DNA of 64,000 bases from Kushneria indalinina DSM 14324. GTDB lineage: Bacteria; Pseudomonadota; Gammaproteobacteria; Pseudomonadales; Halomonadaceae. Shown piece after piece: positions 1 through 9,129 of the stretch. The stretch is taken from positions 1 to 64,000 of the forward strand of contig NZ_QRDJ01000011.1 in assembly GCF_003385845.1 (NCBI RefSeq), in the 5' to 3' direction. Numbering within the stretch: the first letter of the stretch is position 1; each line of letters opens with the position of its first letter. The notes below the pieces were generated by a model. That model saw only the letters and a program-made list of their open reading frames with translations, ran no database searches and was not told where the DNA came from. Both the position numbers and the translations under genes were made by a program.

Positions 1-14
1 CGCCGGGCGGATCC

Positions 15-1082
15 TCAGGACGCGGCCGGCAGCGCTTCCAGCGCCGCCACCAGTGCTGCCATCTCGGCCTCGGTGCCCACCGAAATCCGCAGCCAGTCGG
101 AAAGACCCGGCGTGCCAAAGTGACGAACCAGTATGCCGGACGCACGAAGGCTGGCCGCTACCGAGGCGGCGTCATGCCGTTTGGGTCTGGCAAACAGGAA
201 GTTGGCCTGGGAGGGCAGGACTTCAATATCCAGATGTCTCAGCGCCTGAGACGTATTTTCTCTGGTCGCCATGATGGCGCGACAGCACTCATCATGGTGC
301 TGAGTGTCTTCCAACGCTGCAATGCCCACGGCACTGGCCAGCGGGTCGATGGGGTAGGAGTTGAAGGAGTCCTTGATGCGCTCCAGCCCCTCGATCAATT
401 CTCTTGAGCCTATGGCAAACCCGATGCGCATGCCTGCCAGACTGCGGGATTTCGAGAAGGTCCCCGTGACCAGCAGATTGGGATGCTCATTGGTCAGCGG
501 CACGGCACTTTCGCTGCCAAAGCCGTAATAGGCTTCATCCACCAGTACAACACGTTCACGCTGTTTTTCCAGCAGCGATTTGATGGCTAGGCGTGAATGC
601 GCATGACCCGTGGGCGCGTTCGGATTGGCAAAGGCAATACCGGCATGGCCCTGCTCGGGAAAGTGCTCCAGTGGCACTTCCCAGCGCTCGTTCAGAGCCA
701 CCTTTTGCAGATCAATGCCATAAAGCTGGCAGTACACCGGATAGAAACTGTAGGTATGTTGCGGAATCGCAAGCGCCTCGCCTTCACGCAGGAAAAAGGC
801 GCGAAACGCAAAGGCCAGCACCTCATCCGAGCCATTACCCACGAAGACCTGTTCCCGAGTGACGTTATAGGTCCTGGCCAGCATATCGCGCAGGGCCAGC
901 GATTCGGGATCGGGGTAGCGTCGCAGCTGTTCGCAGGAAAATTGTCTAAGGACGTTTTCTACCCCTCTGGAAGGTGGGTAGGGATTCTCATTGGTATTGA
1001 GCTTGATCATGCGCTGCCGGGGTTGTTCCCCGGGCACATAAGGGGTCAATGCTTCTACTCCAGGACTCCAGAACTTGCTCAT
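15..1082 (-). CDS. hisC: Histidinol-phosphate aminotransferase
   Basis: PLP-dependent class I/II aminotransferase that converts imidazole acetol-phosphate to histidinol-phosphate in histidine synthesis. The 355-residue length fits the family. An N-terminal NTNENPYPPS segment and a YPDPES motif are typical of HisC. The PLP-binding aspartate lies in VDEAYYGFG (about residue 182) and the Schiff-base lysine in GTFSKSRSLAG (about K211). I start at the ATG giving MSKFWSP rather than the ATG five codons upstream, because family members begin there. It stands alone, about 9 kb from hisBHAF on the same strand, so the histidine genes are dispersed. It may also act on aromatic amino acids, as some HisC2 paralogues do. 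Confidence 0.93.
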   Translation of the reverse strand: MSKFWSPGVEALTPYVPGEQPRQRMIKLNTNENPYPPSRGVENVLRQFSCEQLRRYPDPESLALRDMLARTYNVTREQVFVGNGSDEVLAFAFRAFFLREGEALAIPQHTYSFYPVYCQLYGIDLQKVALNERWEVPLEHFPEQGHAGIAFANPNAPTGHAHSRLAIKSLLEKQRERVVLVDEAYYGFGSESAVPLTNEHPNLLVTGTFSKSRSLAGMRIGFAIGSRELIEGLERIKDSFNSYPIDPLASAVGIAALEDTQHHDECCRAIMATRENTSQALRHLDIEVLPSQANFLFARPKRHDAASVAASLRASGILVRHFGTPGLSDWLRISVGTEAEMAALVAALEALPAAS

Positions 1083-1208
1083 CGCTGCTCTCTGCAAGGG
1101 GATACGGTGGCGTCATGTTGACCCCTGCCTGTAACGTTCGCAAGCCTCATCCATGTGCCGGTCTCTGCTAATCTAAAGGGCTTTATCAAATGGTGAAGGG
1201 GTAGGCCG

Positions 1209-2819
1209 GTGGCTGGAAGGATAGGGCGCACAAGCGTCATGGTGATAACGCTGTTGCTGGGCTATTTCGTGCTGGCATTGCCCCATCAGACCAGTGCCCT
1301 CAACCAGTCTGACTGGTGGTTCCCCCCGCTCGAACTTCCGCTGATGCTGTTGGCGCTCTGGTGTGCTCCGCGTCGAATCCGACACTTTCTGGCGCCGCTG
1401 CTGGCTGTCGTACTGCTACTGGTCGTTCTGATCAAACTGGCTGACATGGTCGCACTGCAGGCCTACTGGCGAATTTTCGACCCTATCTCGGACTGGCGTT
1501 TGCTGGGACCCGGGTGGAATGTGCTCAGTGGCACGATAGGTGCCGACAAGGCCTGGCTGCTGGCTGCCGCCGTGAGCGCAGCACTGCTGCTGGTGCTAGC
1601 GCTCATGATTACCGGGCTGCTGCTGCTGGCTCGCCATGGGGCATCAGGCGGCCCGAAGCGGTCGCGTGTGGTGCTGTGGACCATGGCAACAGGGCTGCTG
1701 CTGGTATCGCTTTCAGGGCTTGTCTGGCATGACACGCCCCGACCTGCCGAGTCATCACGACTGGTGGTCGAGCACGTGGCGCAGTCCCGACAAAACCTTC
1801 AGGATCTTGCCGCTCTCAAGGAACATGCCGAACAGGACCCTATTGCGGGGATGCCTGCCGGTAAGCTCCTGAGCGGACTGAAAGGCCATGACGTTCTCTT
1901 TGTCTTTATCGAATCCTACGGTCGTACGGCACTGGAAGATGAGCGCTATGCCGGGGTGATGCGTTCGCGCATGGCCGCCATCGATGACGAACTTGGACAG
2001 GCAGGGTTTGGTGCCCGCAGTGCCTGGCTTGCTTCTCCGACAGTGGGCGGTCAGAGCTGGCTGGCCCATGCCACGCTGCAGTCGGGGCTCTGGATCAACT
2101 CGCAGCGGCGCTATAACTGGCTGCTGGGGACCGAGCGTGTCTCACTGGCACGCCTTTTCAATCGCGCCGGATGGCGGACCATGGCCGTGGAGCCGGCACT
2201 GACACGTGAATGGCTGGCCAATCGCTATTATCGCTTCGATCAGGTCTATGATGCCCGCAATCTCGGCTACAAGGGTGAGCCCTTTAACTGGGTCACCATG
2301 CCGGATCAGTACACCTATGCGACACTACAGCGTCTTGAACTTGCCGATACCGAACGCGCGCCCGTCATGGCAGAAATTGCCACGCTGAGCAGCCATGCCC
2401 CCTGGACGCCGATTCCGCCGCTGATCGACTGGGCGCAGGTGGGCGATGGTCGCATCTTCAATCAGTGGGCCAGCGCCGGTGATCCGCCCGATGTGGTCTG
2501 GCAGGACAGCGAGCGTGTGCGCTCGCAGTATCTCAAGTCCGTGGATTATGCGCTTGAAACGCTGGCCTCTTTCGTGACCCATTACGGCGACGATAACCTG
2601 GTGGTCATCGCCATGGGCGATCATCAGCCAGCGACCCTGATTACCGGCGAAGGCGCCAGCCTGGATGTCCCCGTCCATGTCATGAGCCGGGATGCGAGCG
2701 TACTGGATCAGTTTGAAGAATGGGGCTGGCACGCTGGAATGCTGCCGGATCAGGACAGTGCCCACTGGGGAATGGACGCCCTGCGTCAGCGTCTGATTGA
2801 AGGGTTTGGCGCACCGTAA
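1209..2819 (+). CDS. Membrane-anchored sulfatase / LTA-synthase-like hydrolase
   Basis: Predicted inner-membrane protein of 536 residues in the alkaline-phosphatase/sulfatase superfamily. The first ~180 residues hold about four hydrophobic segments, followed by a periplasmic catalytic domain opening with VLFVFIESYGRTA. Later motifs fit metal binding: SSHAPWTP (about residue 395) and MGDHQP (about 475). The arrangement resembles LTA-synthase and phosphoethanolamine-transferase relatives, which move phospho-alcohol head groups onto envelope glycans or lipids. The substrate cannot be read from sequence. The start is a GTG preceded by GAAGGGGTAGG. No envelope-biosynthesis partner lies next to it. 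Confidence 0.72.
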   Translation: MAGRIGRTSVMVITLLLGYFVLALPHQTSALNQSDWWFPPLELPLMLLALWCAPRRIRHFLAPLLAVVLLLVVLIKLADMVALQAYWRIFDPISDWRLLGPGWNVLSGTIGADKAWLLAAAVSAALLLVLALMITGLLLLARHGASGGPKRSRVVLWTMATGLLLVSLSGLVWHDTPRPAESSRLVVEHVAQSRQNLQDLAALKEHAEQDPIAGMPAGKLLSGLKGHDVLFVFIESYGRTALEDERYAGVMRSRMAAIDDELGQAGFGARSAWLASPTVGGQSWLAHATLQSGLWINSQRRYNWLLGTERVSLARLFNRAGWRTMAVEPALTREWLANRYYRFDQVYDARNLGYKGEPFNWVTMPDQYTYATLQRLELADTERAPVMAEIATLSSHAPWTPIPPLIDWAQVGDGRIFNQWASAGDPPDVVWQDSERVRSQYLKSVDYALETLASFVTHYGDDNLVVIAMGDHQPATLITGEGASLDVPVHVMSRDASVLDQFEEWGWHAGMLPDQDSAHWGMDALRQRLIEGFGAP

Positions 2820-2864
2820 ACGGGGCGATGAATTATTTGACACCTAACGACTTGATAAGCAGGC

Positions 2865-2919
2865 TAACAGTCTCCATCTAGAAGGCTGGATTAAACAATT
2901 AGTCTCATTTAACAGTCTC
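2865..2919. repeat. Short direct repeats upstream of the Old Yellow Enzyme gene
   Basis: TAACAGTCTC occurs at 2865-2874 and again at 2910-2919, and AGTCTCAT also occurs at 2901-2908. All lie within the 122-base gap before the reductase gene. They could be an operator for an unlinked regulator, but no regulator gene is adjacent and chance cannot be excluded. Confidence 0.35.
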
Positions 2920-2941
2920 ATCGAACACGGAGGTTCACACC

Positions 2942-4051
2942 ATGCACGATGTTCTATTCGAACCGCTTCAGCTGGGCTCGCTGGAAATTCCCAACCGGGT
3001 CATCATGGCGCCCCTGACACGCGCGCGCACGCCGGATCGCATCCCGGGACGCATGCAGGAAATCTATTACGGTCAGCGCGCCGGGGCCGGGCTGATTATC
3101 GCCGAGGCTACCAACATCTCGCCGACTGCCACAGGCTATGTCTATACCCCGGGCATCTGGACCGACGAGCAGGAAGCCGGCTGGAAAGGCGTCGTGGAAG
3201 CCGTGCATGCCCGCGGTGGCCGCATTGCCCTGCAGCTCTGGCATGTGGGCCGTGTCTCCAACGAGCGTGTCCAGCCCGAGGGCCAGCAGCCGGTTGCCCC
3301 CAGCGCCCTGCGCGGTGAAGGCGCCCAGGCCTTCGTGGAATTCGACGACGGCAGCTCCGGTCGGGAAGATGCCAGTACCCCAAGGGCACTGGAAACCGAG
3401 GAGATTCCTCAGCTGGTCGAGGATTATCGTCAGGCCGCCGTACGTGCTCGACGTGCCGGTTTTGACATGATTGAAGTCCATGCCGCCAATGCCTACCTGC
3501 TGCAGCAGTTTCTGGCCACCGGCTCCAACCAGCGTACCGACCGCTATGGCGGCTCGATCGAAAATCGCGCCCGCGTTGTGCTCGAGATCATTGACGCGGT
3601 CGCCAGCGTCTTTGGCTACGATCGGTTGGGCATCCGCATCTCGCCCTTTATCGAGATTTTCGGGCTCAAGGATGATGAATCCGAGCAGATGGCCTATTAC
3701 CTGGCCGATCAGCTCAACGTGCGTGAGCTGGCCTACCTGCATGTCAACGAGCCCGACTGGGCCGGTGGCGACATTCATCTGACCGATGATTTCCGTCGTG
3801 CCCTGCGTGCCCGCTTCCGCAATGGCGCGCTGCTCTTCTGCGGTCATTATACGGCGGAAGGCGAGGTCGATCTGATCGAGCGCGGTATCGCCGATGCTGC
3901 CGTCTTCGGTCGGCCCTTCATTGCCAATCCTGATCTGCCCGAGCGTTTTCGTGTCGGCGCCGAGCTTGCCGAACCCAACCCCGATACCTTCTACGGCGGC
4001 GATGAAACGGGCTATACCGACTACCCCTTTCTGGATGATCACAGGCACTAA
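2942..4051 (+). CDS. Old Yellow Enzyme family alkene reductase (NemA-like)
   Basis: FMN-dependent NAD(P)H:flavin oxidoreductase that reduces activated C=C bonds of enones, maleimides or nitro-compounds in the cytosol. The 369 residues match classical OYEs. The N-terminal LFEPLQLGSLEIPNRVIMAPLTR carries the FMN-binding motif. The substrate-binding pair is seen in VHAANAYLLQQF (His and Asn), followed by the RTDRYGGSIENRAR signature. A C-terminal DAAVFGRPFIANPDLPERF phosphate-binding segment completes the barrel. The start has a clean GGAGG site in cacggaggttcacaccatg. It is an isolated gene; the NemR-type repressor that often accompanies nemA is not present. Confidence 0.9.
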   Translation: MHDVLFEPLQLGSLEIPNRVIMAPLTRARTPDRIPGRMQEIYYGQRAGAGLIIAEATNISPTATGYVYTPGIWTDEQEAGWKGVVEAVHARGGRIALQLWHVGRVSNERVQPEGQQPVAPSALRGEGAQAFVEFDDGSSGREDASTPRALETEEIPQLVEDYRQAAVRARRAGFDMIEVHAANAYLLQQFLATGSNQRTDRYGGSIENRARVVLEIIDAVASVFGYDRLGIRISPFIEIFGLKDDESEQMAYYLADQLNVRELAYLHVNEPDWAGGDIHLTDDFRRALRARFRNGALLFCGHYTAEGEVDLIERGIADAAVFGRPFIANPDLPERFRVGAELAEPNPDTFYGGDETGYTDYPFLDDHRH

Positions 4052-4178
4052 CGGCTTCTGACCCTGCCATAGTGACTCTATATGCACTAGTGTCTTTCCG
4101 GGGCCCCCGACAAGCAGCTATGCTAGGGGGTACCGGTCGTTTGAACGGCCAAAAAACATGCATCAGGAGTGAAGCTTC

Positions 4179-4658
4179 ATGCAGATGAAAACGTTGCTGG
4201 CCGGTTCGGCACTGATGGCGCTACTGGCCGGTTGTGCTGGTTCCGGCGGCGAACAGGGTACCGATAGCACGGGGGCGACTGCCTCGTCCTCGCAGGCACA
4301 GAGCGAAACGCGAACCTATACGGGCACGTTGCCGTGCCGCAACTGTAGCGGTATTGCACTGACGGTCGATCTGCAGGGCGACGAAAACGCCACCAATCCG
4401 CAGGACCGTACGTTCGAGCTGGACGCGCAGTATCAGAACCATCCCCAGAATCCGCCGACCGAAACCTATAGCGGTAACTGGGACGTGATCAGCGGCATGC
4501 AGGATGATCCTTCGGCCACAGTGTATGAGCTGACGCCTTCCGGTGAAGGTCAGGTCTACTACTTCGAGCGCGTCAACGATGCAACGCTTGAGCTGGTGGA
4601 TCCGCAGCTGCGTCGTTTTGAAAATGGAGAGACCCTGCGTCTGACTCGACAGCAGTAA
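4179..4658 (+). CDS. NlpE-type lipoprotein (envelope / copper stress sensor family)
   Basis: Predicted 159-residue lipoprotein. A signal peptide ends in the lipobox LLAG-C (Cys19). After a Ser/Gly/Thr-rich linker comes TGTLPCRNCSGIALTVDL, the CxxC motif that marks the NlpE N-terminal barrel. In E. coli NlpE senses lipoprotein-trafficking defects, surface contact and copper and activates Cpx. This protein has only the N-terminal-type domain, so the full signalling function is uncertain. The start follows CAGGAGTG. It is followed by a strong terminator and appears monocistronic. Confidence 0.8.
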   Translation: MQMKTLLAGSALMALLAGCAGSGGEQGTDSTGATASSSQAQSETRTYTGTLPCRNCSGIALTVDLQGDENATNPQDRTFELDAQYQNHPQNPPTETYSGNWDVISGMQDDPSATVYELTPSGEGQVYYFERVNDATLELVDPQLRRFENGETLRLTRQQ

Positions 4659-4693
4659 TGTCAGACGTGCTGCCTCTGTGGCAGTGTCGATCA

Positions 4694-4720
4694 GAGGGCG
4701 GCGCCATGCCGCCCTTTTTC
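4694..4720 (+). terminator. Rho-independent terminator after the NlpE-like gene
   Basis: A seven-base-pair GGGCGGC/GCCGCCC stem with a five-base loop is followed by five T residues. Confidence 0.85.
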
Positions 4721-4754
4721 ATGTCTGAAACCACCGAGAGGACACACAGGCAGC

Positions 4755-6131
4755 ATGGCAAAGGCCAAAAGCGCATTTGTATGTACCGAGTGCGGTGCAG
4801 AGTATTCCAAGTGGCAGGGGCAGTGCAGCAGCTGCCGTGAATGGAATACGTTGACCGAAATACGTCTTTCGAGCGCCTCTCGCCCCGGCAGCAGTACAGG
4901 TAGTACGGCTCGCCAGGGCTATGCCGGTGGCGCCGGCGTGGCGCTGACCGATCTGTCAAAGGTCGATCTCAGCGAACTGCCGCGCTTTTCGACCACCTAT
5001 GACGAGTTCGATCGAGTGCTGGGCGGCGGCCTGGTGCCCGGTGGTGCTGTTCTACTGGGCGGTGATCCGGGTGCCGGCAAGTCAACGCTGCTGTTGCAGA
5101 CGGCCTGTCATCTTGCCCAGCAGCACCGGGTCATCTATGTCACCGGTGAGGAGTCCCTGTCTCAGGTAGCCATGCGCGCCAATCGCCTCTCGCTGCCCAC
5201 TCAGGGGCTGTCGATGCTGGCCGAAACCAGCGTAGAGACCATCCTTGGCATGGCCGAGCGGGAAAAGCCGGCCGTGCTGATCATCGACTCCATTCAGACC
5301 ATGCACCTGGAGGATGTCTCCTCGGCCCCGGGCGGCGTGGCGCAGGTACGCGAATCGGCCGCAGCACTCACCCGGTTTGCCAAGCAGACCGGTACGGTAT
5401 TGATGCTGGTGGGGCACGTTACCAAGGATGGCGCCCTGGCAGGCCCGCGCGTGCTGGAACACATGATCGATGCCTCGCTGCTGCTCGAGGGCAGTTCGGA
5501 TTCGCGCTTTCGTACCCTGCGCGGGCAGAAGAACCGTTTTGGCGCGGTCAATGAGCTGGGCGTGTTCGCCATGCTGGAGCAGGGCCTGCGGGAAGTGAAA
5601 AACCCGAGCGCCATCTTTCTCTCTCGCGGCGAAGAGATGGCCCCTGGCAGTCTGGTCATGGTGGTCTGGGAAGGCACCCGGCCGCTGCTGGTCGAAGTGC
5701 AGGCACTGCTGGATGAGTCGGCGCTGGGCAACCCGCGGCGCGTGGCCGTTGGGTTCGATGCCCAGCGACTGGCCATGCTGCTGGCGGTGCTGCACCGTCA
5801 CGGGGGGCTGTTTACCGGCGATCAGGACGTTTTCGTCAACGTGGTGGGTGGCATGAAGGTGCTGGAGACCAGTGCTGACCTGGCCGTCCTGCTGGCCGTG
5901 GTGTCGAGTCTTCAGAATCGCTCGCTGCCCCGGGAACTGGTCGTGTTCGGCGAGGTGGGCCTTTCCGGAGAGATTCGCCCGGTGCCCAGCGGGCAGGAGC
6001 GCATCGTCGAGGCATCCAAGCACGGCTTTACCCGCGCCATCGTCCCGCGAGGCAACGCCCCGAAGAAATCGCCGGCGGGCATGGAGGTCATTGCGGTCGA
6101 TCGGCTCTCCGAGGCGCTCGAGGCCATCTAG
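4755..6131 (+). CDS. radA: DNA repair protein RadA/Sms
   Basis: RecA-like branch-migration ATPase that helps process recombination intermediates. The 458 residues contain, in order, an N-terminal zinc finger (CTECGAEYSKWQGQCSSC), a Walker A in GGDPGAGKSTLL (about residue 100), the RadA-specific KNRFG motif (LRGQKNRFGAVNE, about residue 260), and a C-terminal Lon-protease-like domain with DVFVNVVGGMKV. The gene starts 35 bases after a terminator; the ribosome site is weak (GAGAGGACACACAGGCAGC). It runs into selD with a 101-base gap, so the two may or may not share a transcript. Confidence 0.97.
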   Translation: MAKAKSAFVCTECGAEYSKWQGQCSSCREWNTLTEIRLSSASRPGSSTGSTARQGYAGGAGVALTDLSKVDLSELPRFSTTYDEFDRVLGGGLVPGGAVLLGGDPGAGKSTLLLQTACHLAQQHRVIYVTGEESLSQVAMRANRLSLPTQGLSMLAETSVETILGMAEREKPAVLIIDSIQTMHLEDVSSAPGGVAQVRESAAALTRFAKQTGTVLMLVGHVTKDGALAGPRVLEHMIDASLLLEGSSDSRFRTLRGQKNRFGAVNELGVFAMLEQGLREVKNPSAIFLSRGEEMAPGSLVMVVWEGTRPLLVEVQALLDESALGNPRRVAVGFDAQRLAMLLAVLHRHGGLFTGDQDVFVNVVGGMKVLETSADLAVLLAVVSSLQNRSLPRELVVFGEVGLSGEIRPVPSGQERIVEASKHGFTRAIVPRGNAPKKSPAGMEVIAVDRLSEALEAI

Positions 6132-6232
6132 CCGGATCGAATGAACAGGGTTGCTGGCCGAGTCGCCGGCAACGGTGCCACAGTGCAGGTGGACACCATC
6201 GAATATACTGCGGATTACAAAGGGGACAGCTC

Positions 6233-7270
6233 ATGACACAGATTCGTCTTACCCAGTACAGCCACGGTGCCGGCTGCGGCTGCAAGATTGCACCGGACGT
6301 GCTGGATACGATGCTGAAAAATGCCGGGCCCGGTGCCTTCAGCGACAAGCTGATCGTCGGCAATCAGGACCGGGAAGATGCTGCCGTCTACGATCTGGGC
6401 GACGGCCAGGGGCTGATCGCCACGACCGATTTTTTCATGCCGATCGTGGATGATCCCTTTGATTTCGGTCGCATTGCGGCAACCAACGCCATCAGCGACG
6501 TTTTCGCCATGGGCGGACGCCCGATCATGGCGCTGGGCATTCTGGGCTGGCCGATCGACAAGCTCTCTCCCCAGGTGGCCGGTGAGGTACTGGCCGGTGC
6601 CCAGTCCGTGTGTCGCGAGCTGGGGCTGGCGCTGGCCGGTGGGCACTCCATCGATGCGCCGGAGCCCATCTTCGGCCTGGCCGTCAACGGACTGGTGAAG
6701 CTTGAGCACCTGAAGCGCAACAATGGCGCCCGCCCCGGTGATCGACTCTATCTGACCAAGCCACTGGGTGTGGGCGTACTGACCACCGCCGAAAAGCGCG
6801 GTCTGCTGGCAGCGGAGCATCATGGGCTGGCGCGAGACACCATGCTGCGTACCAATGTCATCGGGCAGAAGCTGGCCACCGTGCCGGGTGTGCATGCCAT
6901 GACCGACGTCACGGGCTTTGGTCTGGCCGGCCATCTGGGCGAAATCTGTACGGCCAGTAACGTGGCGGCACGAATCGATTTCAAGCGTCTGCCCCGGATT
7001 CCCGAGGCGGATGGTTATCTGCGTCAGGGGGCCGTGCCGGGCGGTACGGAGCGCAATCATCGTGCGATGGGCAAACTGATGCCGGCCATGGATGACTATC
7101 ACTGGCAGTGGCTGTGTGACCCGCAGACCTCCGGCGGTCTGGTGCTGGCCGTTGATCCCGCCTATGAGGATGACGTTGAACGTATCGGTCGCGAGCATGG
7201 CCTGACGCTGGAAGCCTTTGGCGAATGCGTAACACGAGAGGGTGAAGCAGTTTTTCATGTCCAGCACTAG
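6233..7270 (+). CDS. selD: Selenide, water dikinase (selenophosphate synthetase)
   Basis: Makes monoselenophosphate from selenide and ATP, the selenium donor for selenocysteine and for tRNA 2-selenouridine. The 345 residues open with the catalytic segment YSHGAGCGCKIAP, in which the reactive position is cysteine rather than selenocysteine. Conserved Asp/Lys ATP-binding motifs follow: GNQDREDAAVYDL and TTDFFMPIVDDPFDFG. A Gly-rich DPQTSGGLVLAV segment lies near the C-terminus. The end overlaps selU, and the pair forms a translation-coupled unit. No selA, selB or tRNA-Sec is in the window. Confidence 0.97.
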   Translation: MTQIRLTQYSHGAGCGCKIAPDVLDTMLKNAGPGAFSDKLIVGNQDREDAAVYDLGDGQGLIATTDFFMPIVDDPFDFGRIAATNAISDVFAMGGRPIMALGILGWPIDKLSPQVAGEVLAGAQSVCRELGLALAGGHSIDAPEPIFGLAVNGLVKLEHLKRNNGARPGDRLYLTKPLGVGVLTTAEKRGLLAAEHHGLARDTMLRTNVIGQKLATVPGVHAMTDVTGFGLAGHLGEICTASNVAARIDFKRLPRIPEADGYLRQGAVPGGTERNHRAMGKLMPAMDDYHWQWLCDPQTSGGLVLAVDPAYEDDVERIGREHGLTLEAFGECVTREGEAVFHVQH

Positions 7271-8378
7271 GAAGGGGGAACAGATTATCCCGACGTCTGA
7301 TCAGTTGAAGGAAGCGTCACTGCTGATCGATGTGCGTGCGCCGGTCGAGTTTGCTCAGGGGGCGTTGCCCGGTGCCATCAATCTGCCCCTGATGGATGAC
7401 GACGAGCGTGCTCAGGTAGGCACCTGCTACCGACACAACGGCGGCGATGCGGCGCTCAGGCTGGGCCATCAGCTGGTCAGCGGTGCGCTGCGCGACAGCC
7501 GCATTGCGGCCTGGCGAGATGCCATCGCCCGTCATCCCGATGCATTGATCTACTGTGCTCGCGGCGGGCAGCGCTCGGGGATCGCCCAGCGCTGGCTGGC
7601 AGAAGAAGGCCTTGAGGTGCCACGCCTGAAGGGCGGCTTCAAGGCGGCGCGGCGAGCGCTGATGACAGTGACCGAGCAGGCCGCCGAGGCGCCGTCGCTG
7701 GTGATTGCCGGGCTGACCGGCTGTGCCAAGACCGACATGATCAAGGCCCTCGATAGCGGCATCGATCTGGAAGGTCATGCGCGTCACAAGGGTTCAAGCT
7801 TCGGTCGCCAGCCGGGGCAGCCGCCCACGCAGATCGATTTTGAGCATGCGCTGGCGATGGATCTGGCCAGCTGCCGGGCCCCCTATGTCTTTGAGGACGA
7901 GTCCCGACGCATTGGCAGTGTCGAGATTCCGCTGCCGCTCTGGCACGGGCTTTGCGCGGCCCCCCGGGTGCTGATCGAGATGCCGCTGGAGTGGCGCCTC
8001 GCCCAGATTCGCCGCGACTACATCGACGATCTCTGGACACAGTATCGCAACGCCTACGGCCCCTGGCTGGGCTGGGCGCTGATGCGTCGCCAGCTGGTCA
8101 GTGCCTTGGTGCGTCTGAAAAAACGGCTGGGCAGTGCGCGTCTGGAGCGGCTTTTACAGCTGCAGCAGCAGGCCTTTGAGGCCCATGTCACCACGGGTGA
8201 CAGCCAGGCCCATGATGGCTGGCTGTCACCGCTTTTGAGTGAATACTACGATCCCATGTACCACTATCAGCTGCGCCAGGCGGAACAGGGCCCGGCGTTC
8301 ACCGGGTCATGGCAGGAGGTGCTGGCGTTCGTGCGCGAGGCTGTCGATCAGCAGCGCCAGGGTGGCGAGGTCGAGTGA
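7257..8378 (+). CDS. selU: tRNA 2-selenouridine synthase (SelU/MnmH)
   Basis: Replaces sulfur by selenium in the wobble 2-thiouridine of tRNAs for Lys, Glu and Gln, using selenophosphate from SelD. About 373 residues. An N-terminal rhodanese domain carries the catalytic cysteine in YCARGGQRS (about residue 97). A P-loop follows in GLTGCAKTD. The GTCYRHNGGDAALRLGH segment is characteristic of SelU. I start at the ATG giving MSSTRKGEQ; a GTG five codons upstream (7242) is the alternative. Either start overlaps the selD stop codon. It ends four bases from a converging gene. Confidence 0.93.
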   Translation: MSSTRKGEQIIPTSDQLKEASLLIDVRAPVEFAQGALPGAINLPLMDDDERAQVGTCYRHNGGDAALRLGHQLVSGALRDSRIAAWRDAIARHPDALIYCARGGQRSGIAQRWLAEEGLEVPRLKGGFKAARRALMTVTEQAAEAPSLVIAGLTGCAKTDMIKALDSGIDLEGHARHKGSSFGRQPGQPPTQIDFEHALAMDLASCRAPYVFEDESRRIGSVEIPLPLWHGLCAAPRVLIEMPLEWRLAQIRRDYIDDLWTQYRNAYGPWLGWALMRRQLVSALVRLKKRLGSARLERLLQLQQQAFEAHVTTGDSQAHDGWLSPLLSEYYDPMYHYQLRQAEQGPAFTGSWQEVLAFVREAVDQQRQGGEVE

Positions 8379-8381
8379 CCG

Positions 8382-9056
8382 TTACAGGCGCAGCCAGTCG
8401 ATCATGACCCGGTCAAGCACGGCGGCCTGTTGTGCGAAGCGGCGGCTGTCTTCAAGCATCTCGTCACGCGACTGCACCCAGGGGCCGGGCGCTGTCAGGC
8501 TGTTGGCCTCATGCTCGGTAAGCTCCCGAACCCAGTCGGGTGTGGCCTCCAGATGACAGTGCATGGCGACCACGCGCGCGCCATCCCAGGTAAAGCCCTG
8601 CAGGGGGCTGGCCTCGCTGGCCCCGATCGAGATGGCGCCTTCCGGGAGTCCGAAAATGCGCCGATGCCAGAGAAAGGCGTCAAAGCGCTCGGGCAGATCA
8701 AGGTCGCCTTCTTCGTTGCCGTGCACCGTCTGCCACCCGAATTCGCCGTGGGTATTGGGAGAGACAATGGCGCCCAGCGCTGCGGCAATCAGCTCCGCGC
8801 CGTAGCCCAGCCCCATGATTGGTTTTGAGCTCTTGAGCGTACGCTCGACAAGATGCTGTTCGCGTTTGGTCCAGCCGTGCTCAATGATCTGTTCGGGACC
8901 GCCCAGTACGATCAGGGCATCGAAATCGCCGGGGCGCGGTGGTACTTCATCGGCGTAAAGCCGACAGACGTTAAAGCTGTGGCCCATGCTGGTAAGCCAG
9001 TCCGCCACTCGGGCCGGTCCAAAATGAGACGCATGCTGTAAAAAATAGATATGCAT
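8382..9056 (-). CDS. Class I glutamine amidotransferase-like protein lacking the nucleophile cysteine
   Basis: A 224-residue single-domain homologue of the GMP-synthase-type glutamine amidotransferase fold. It begins MHIYFLQHASHFGPA and has the family LIVLGGPEQI turn. The nucleophile elbow, normally GxCxG, reads MGLGYGAELIAAALGA, with glycine (codon GGC) where cysteine is expected. The histidine-glutamate part survives in HCHLEATP. Glutaminase activity by the normal mechanism is therefore unlikely; a binding or regulatory role is possible. The start was placed at the ATG 40 codons inside the longest frame because homology begins there. The gene converges on selU, and its physiological substrate is unknown. 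Confidence 0.8.
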   Translation of the reverse strand: MHIYFLQHASHFGPARVADWLTSMGHSFNVCRLYADEVPPRPGDFDALIVLGGPEQIIEHGWTKREQHLVERTLKSSKPIMGLGYGAELIAAALGAIVSPNTHGEFGWQTVHGNEEGDLDLPERFDAFLWHRRIFGLPEGAISIGASEASPLQGFTWDGARVVAMHCHLEATPDWVRELTEHEANSLTAPGPWVQSRDEMLEDSRRFAQQAAVLDRVMIDWLRL

Positions 9057-9129
9057 GATAGGGCCATGATGGATAACGATAAGCTGAGCGTCCAGCATAC
9101 ACCGATATGGACAGATACCGGGGGATGCC

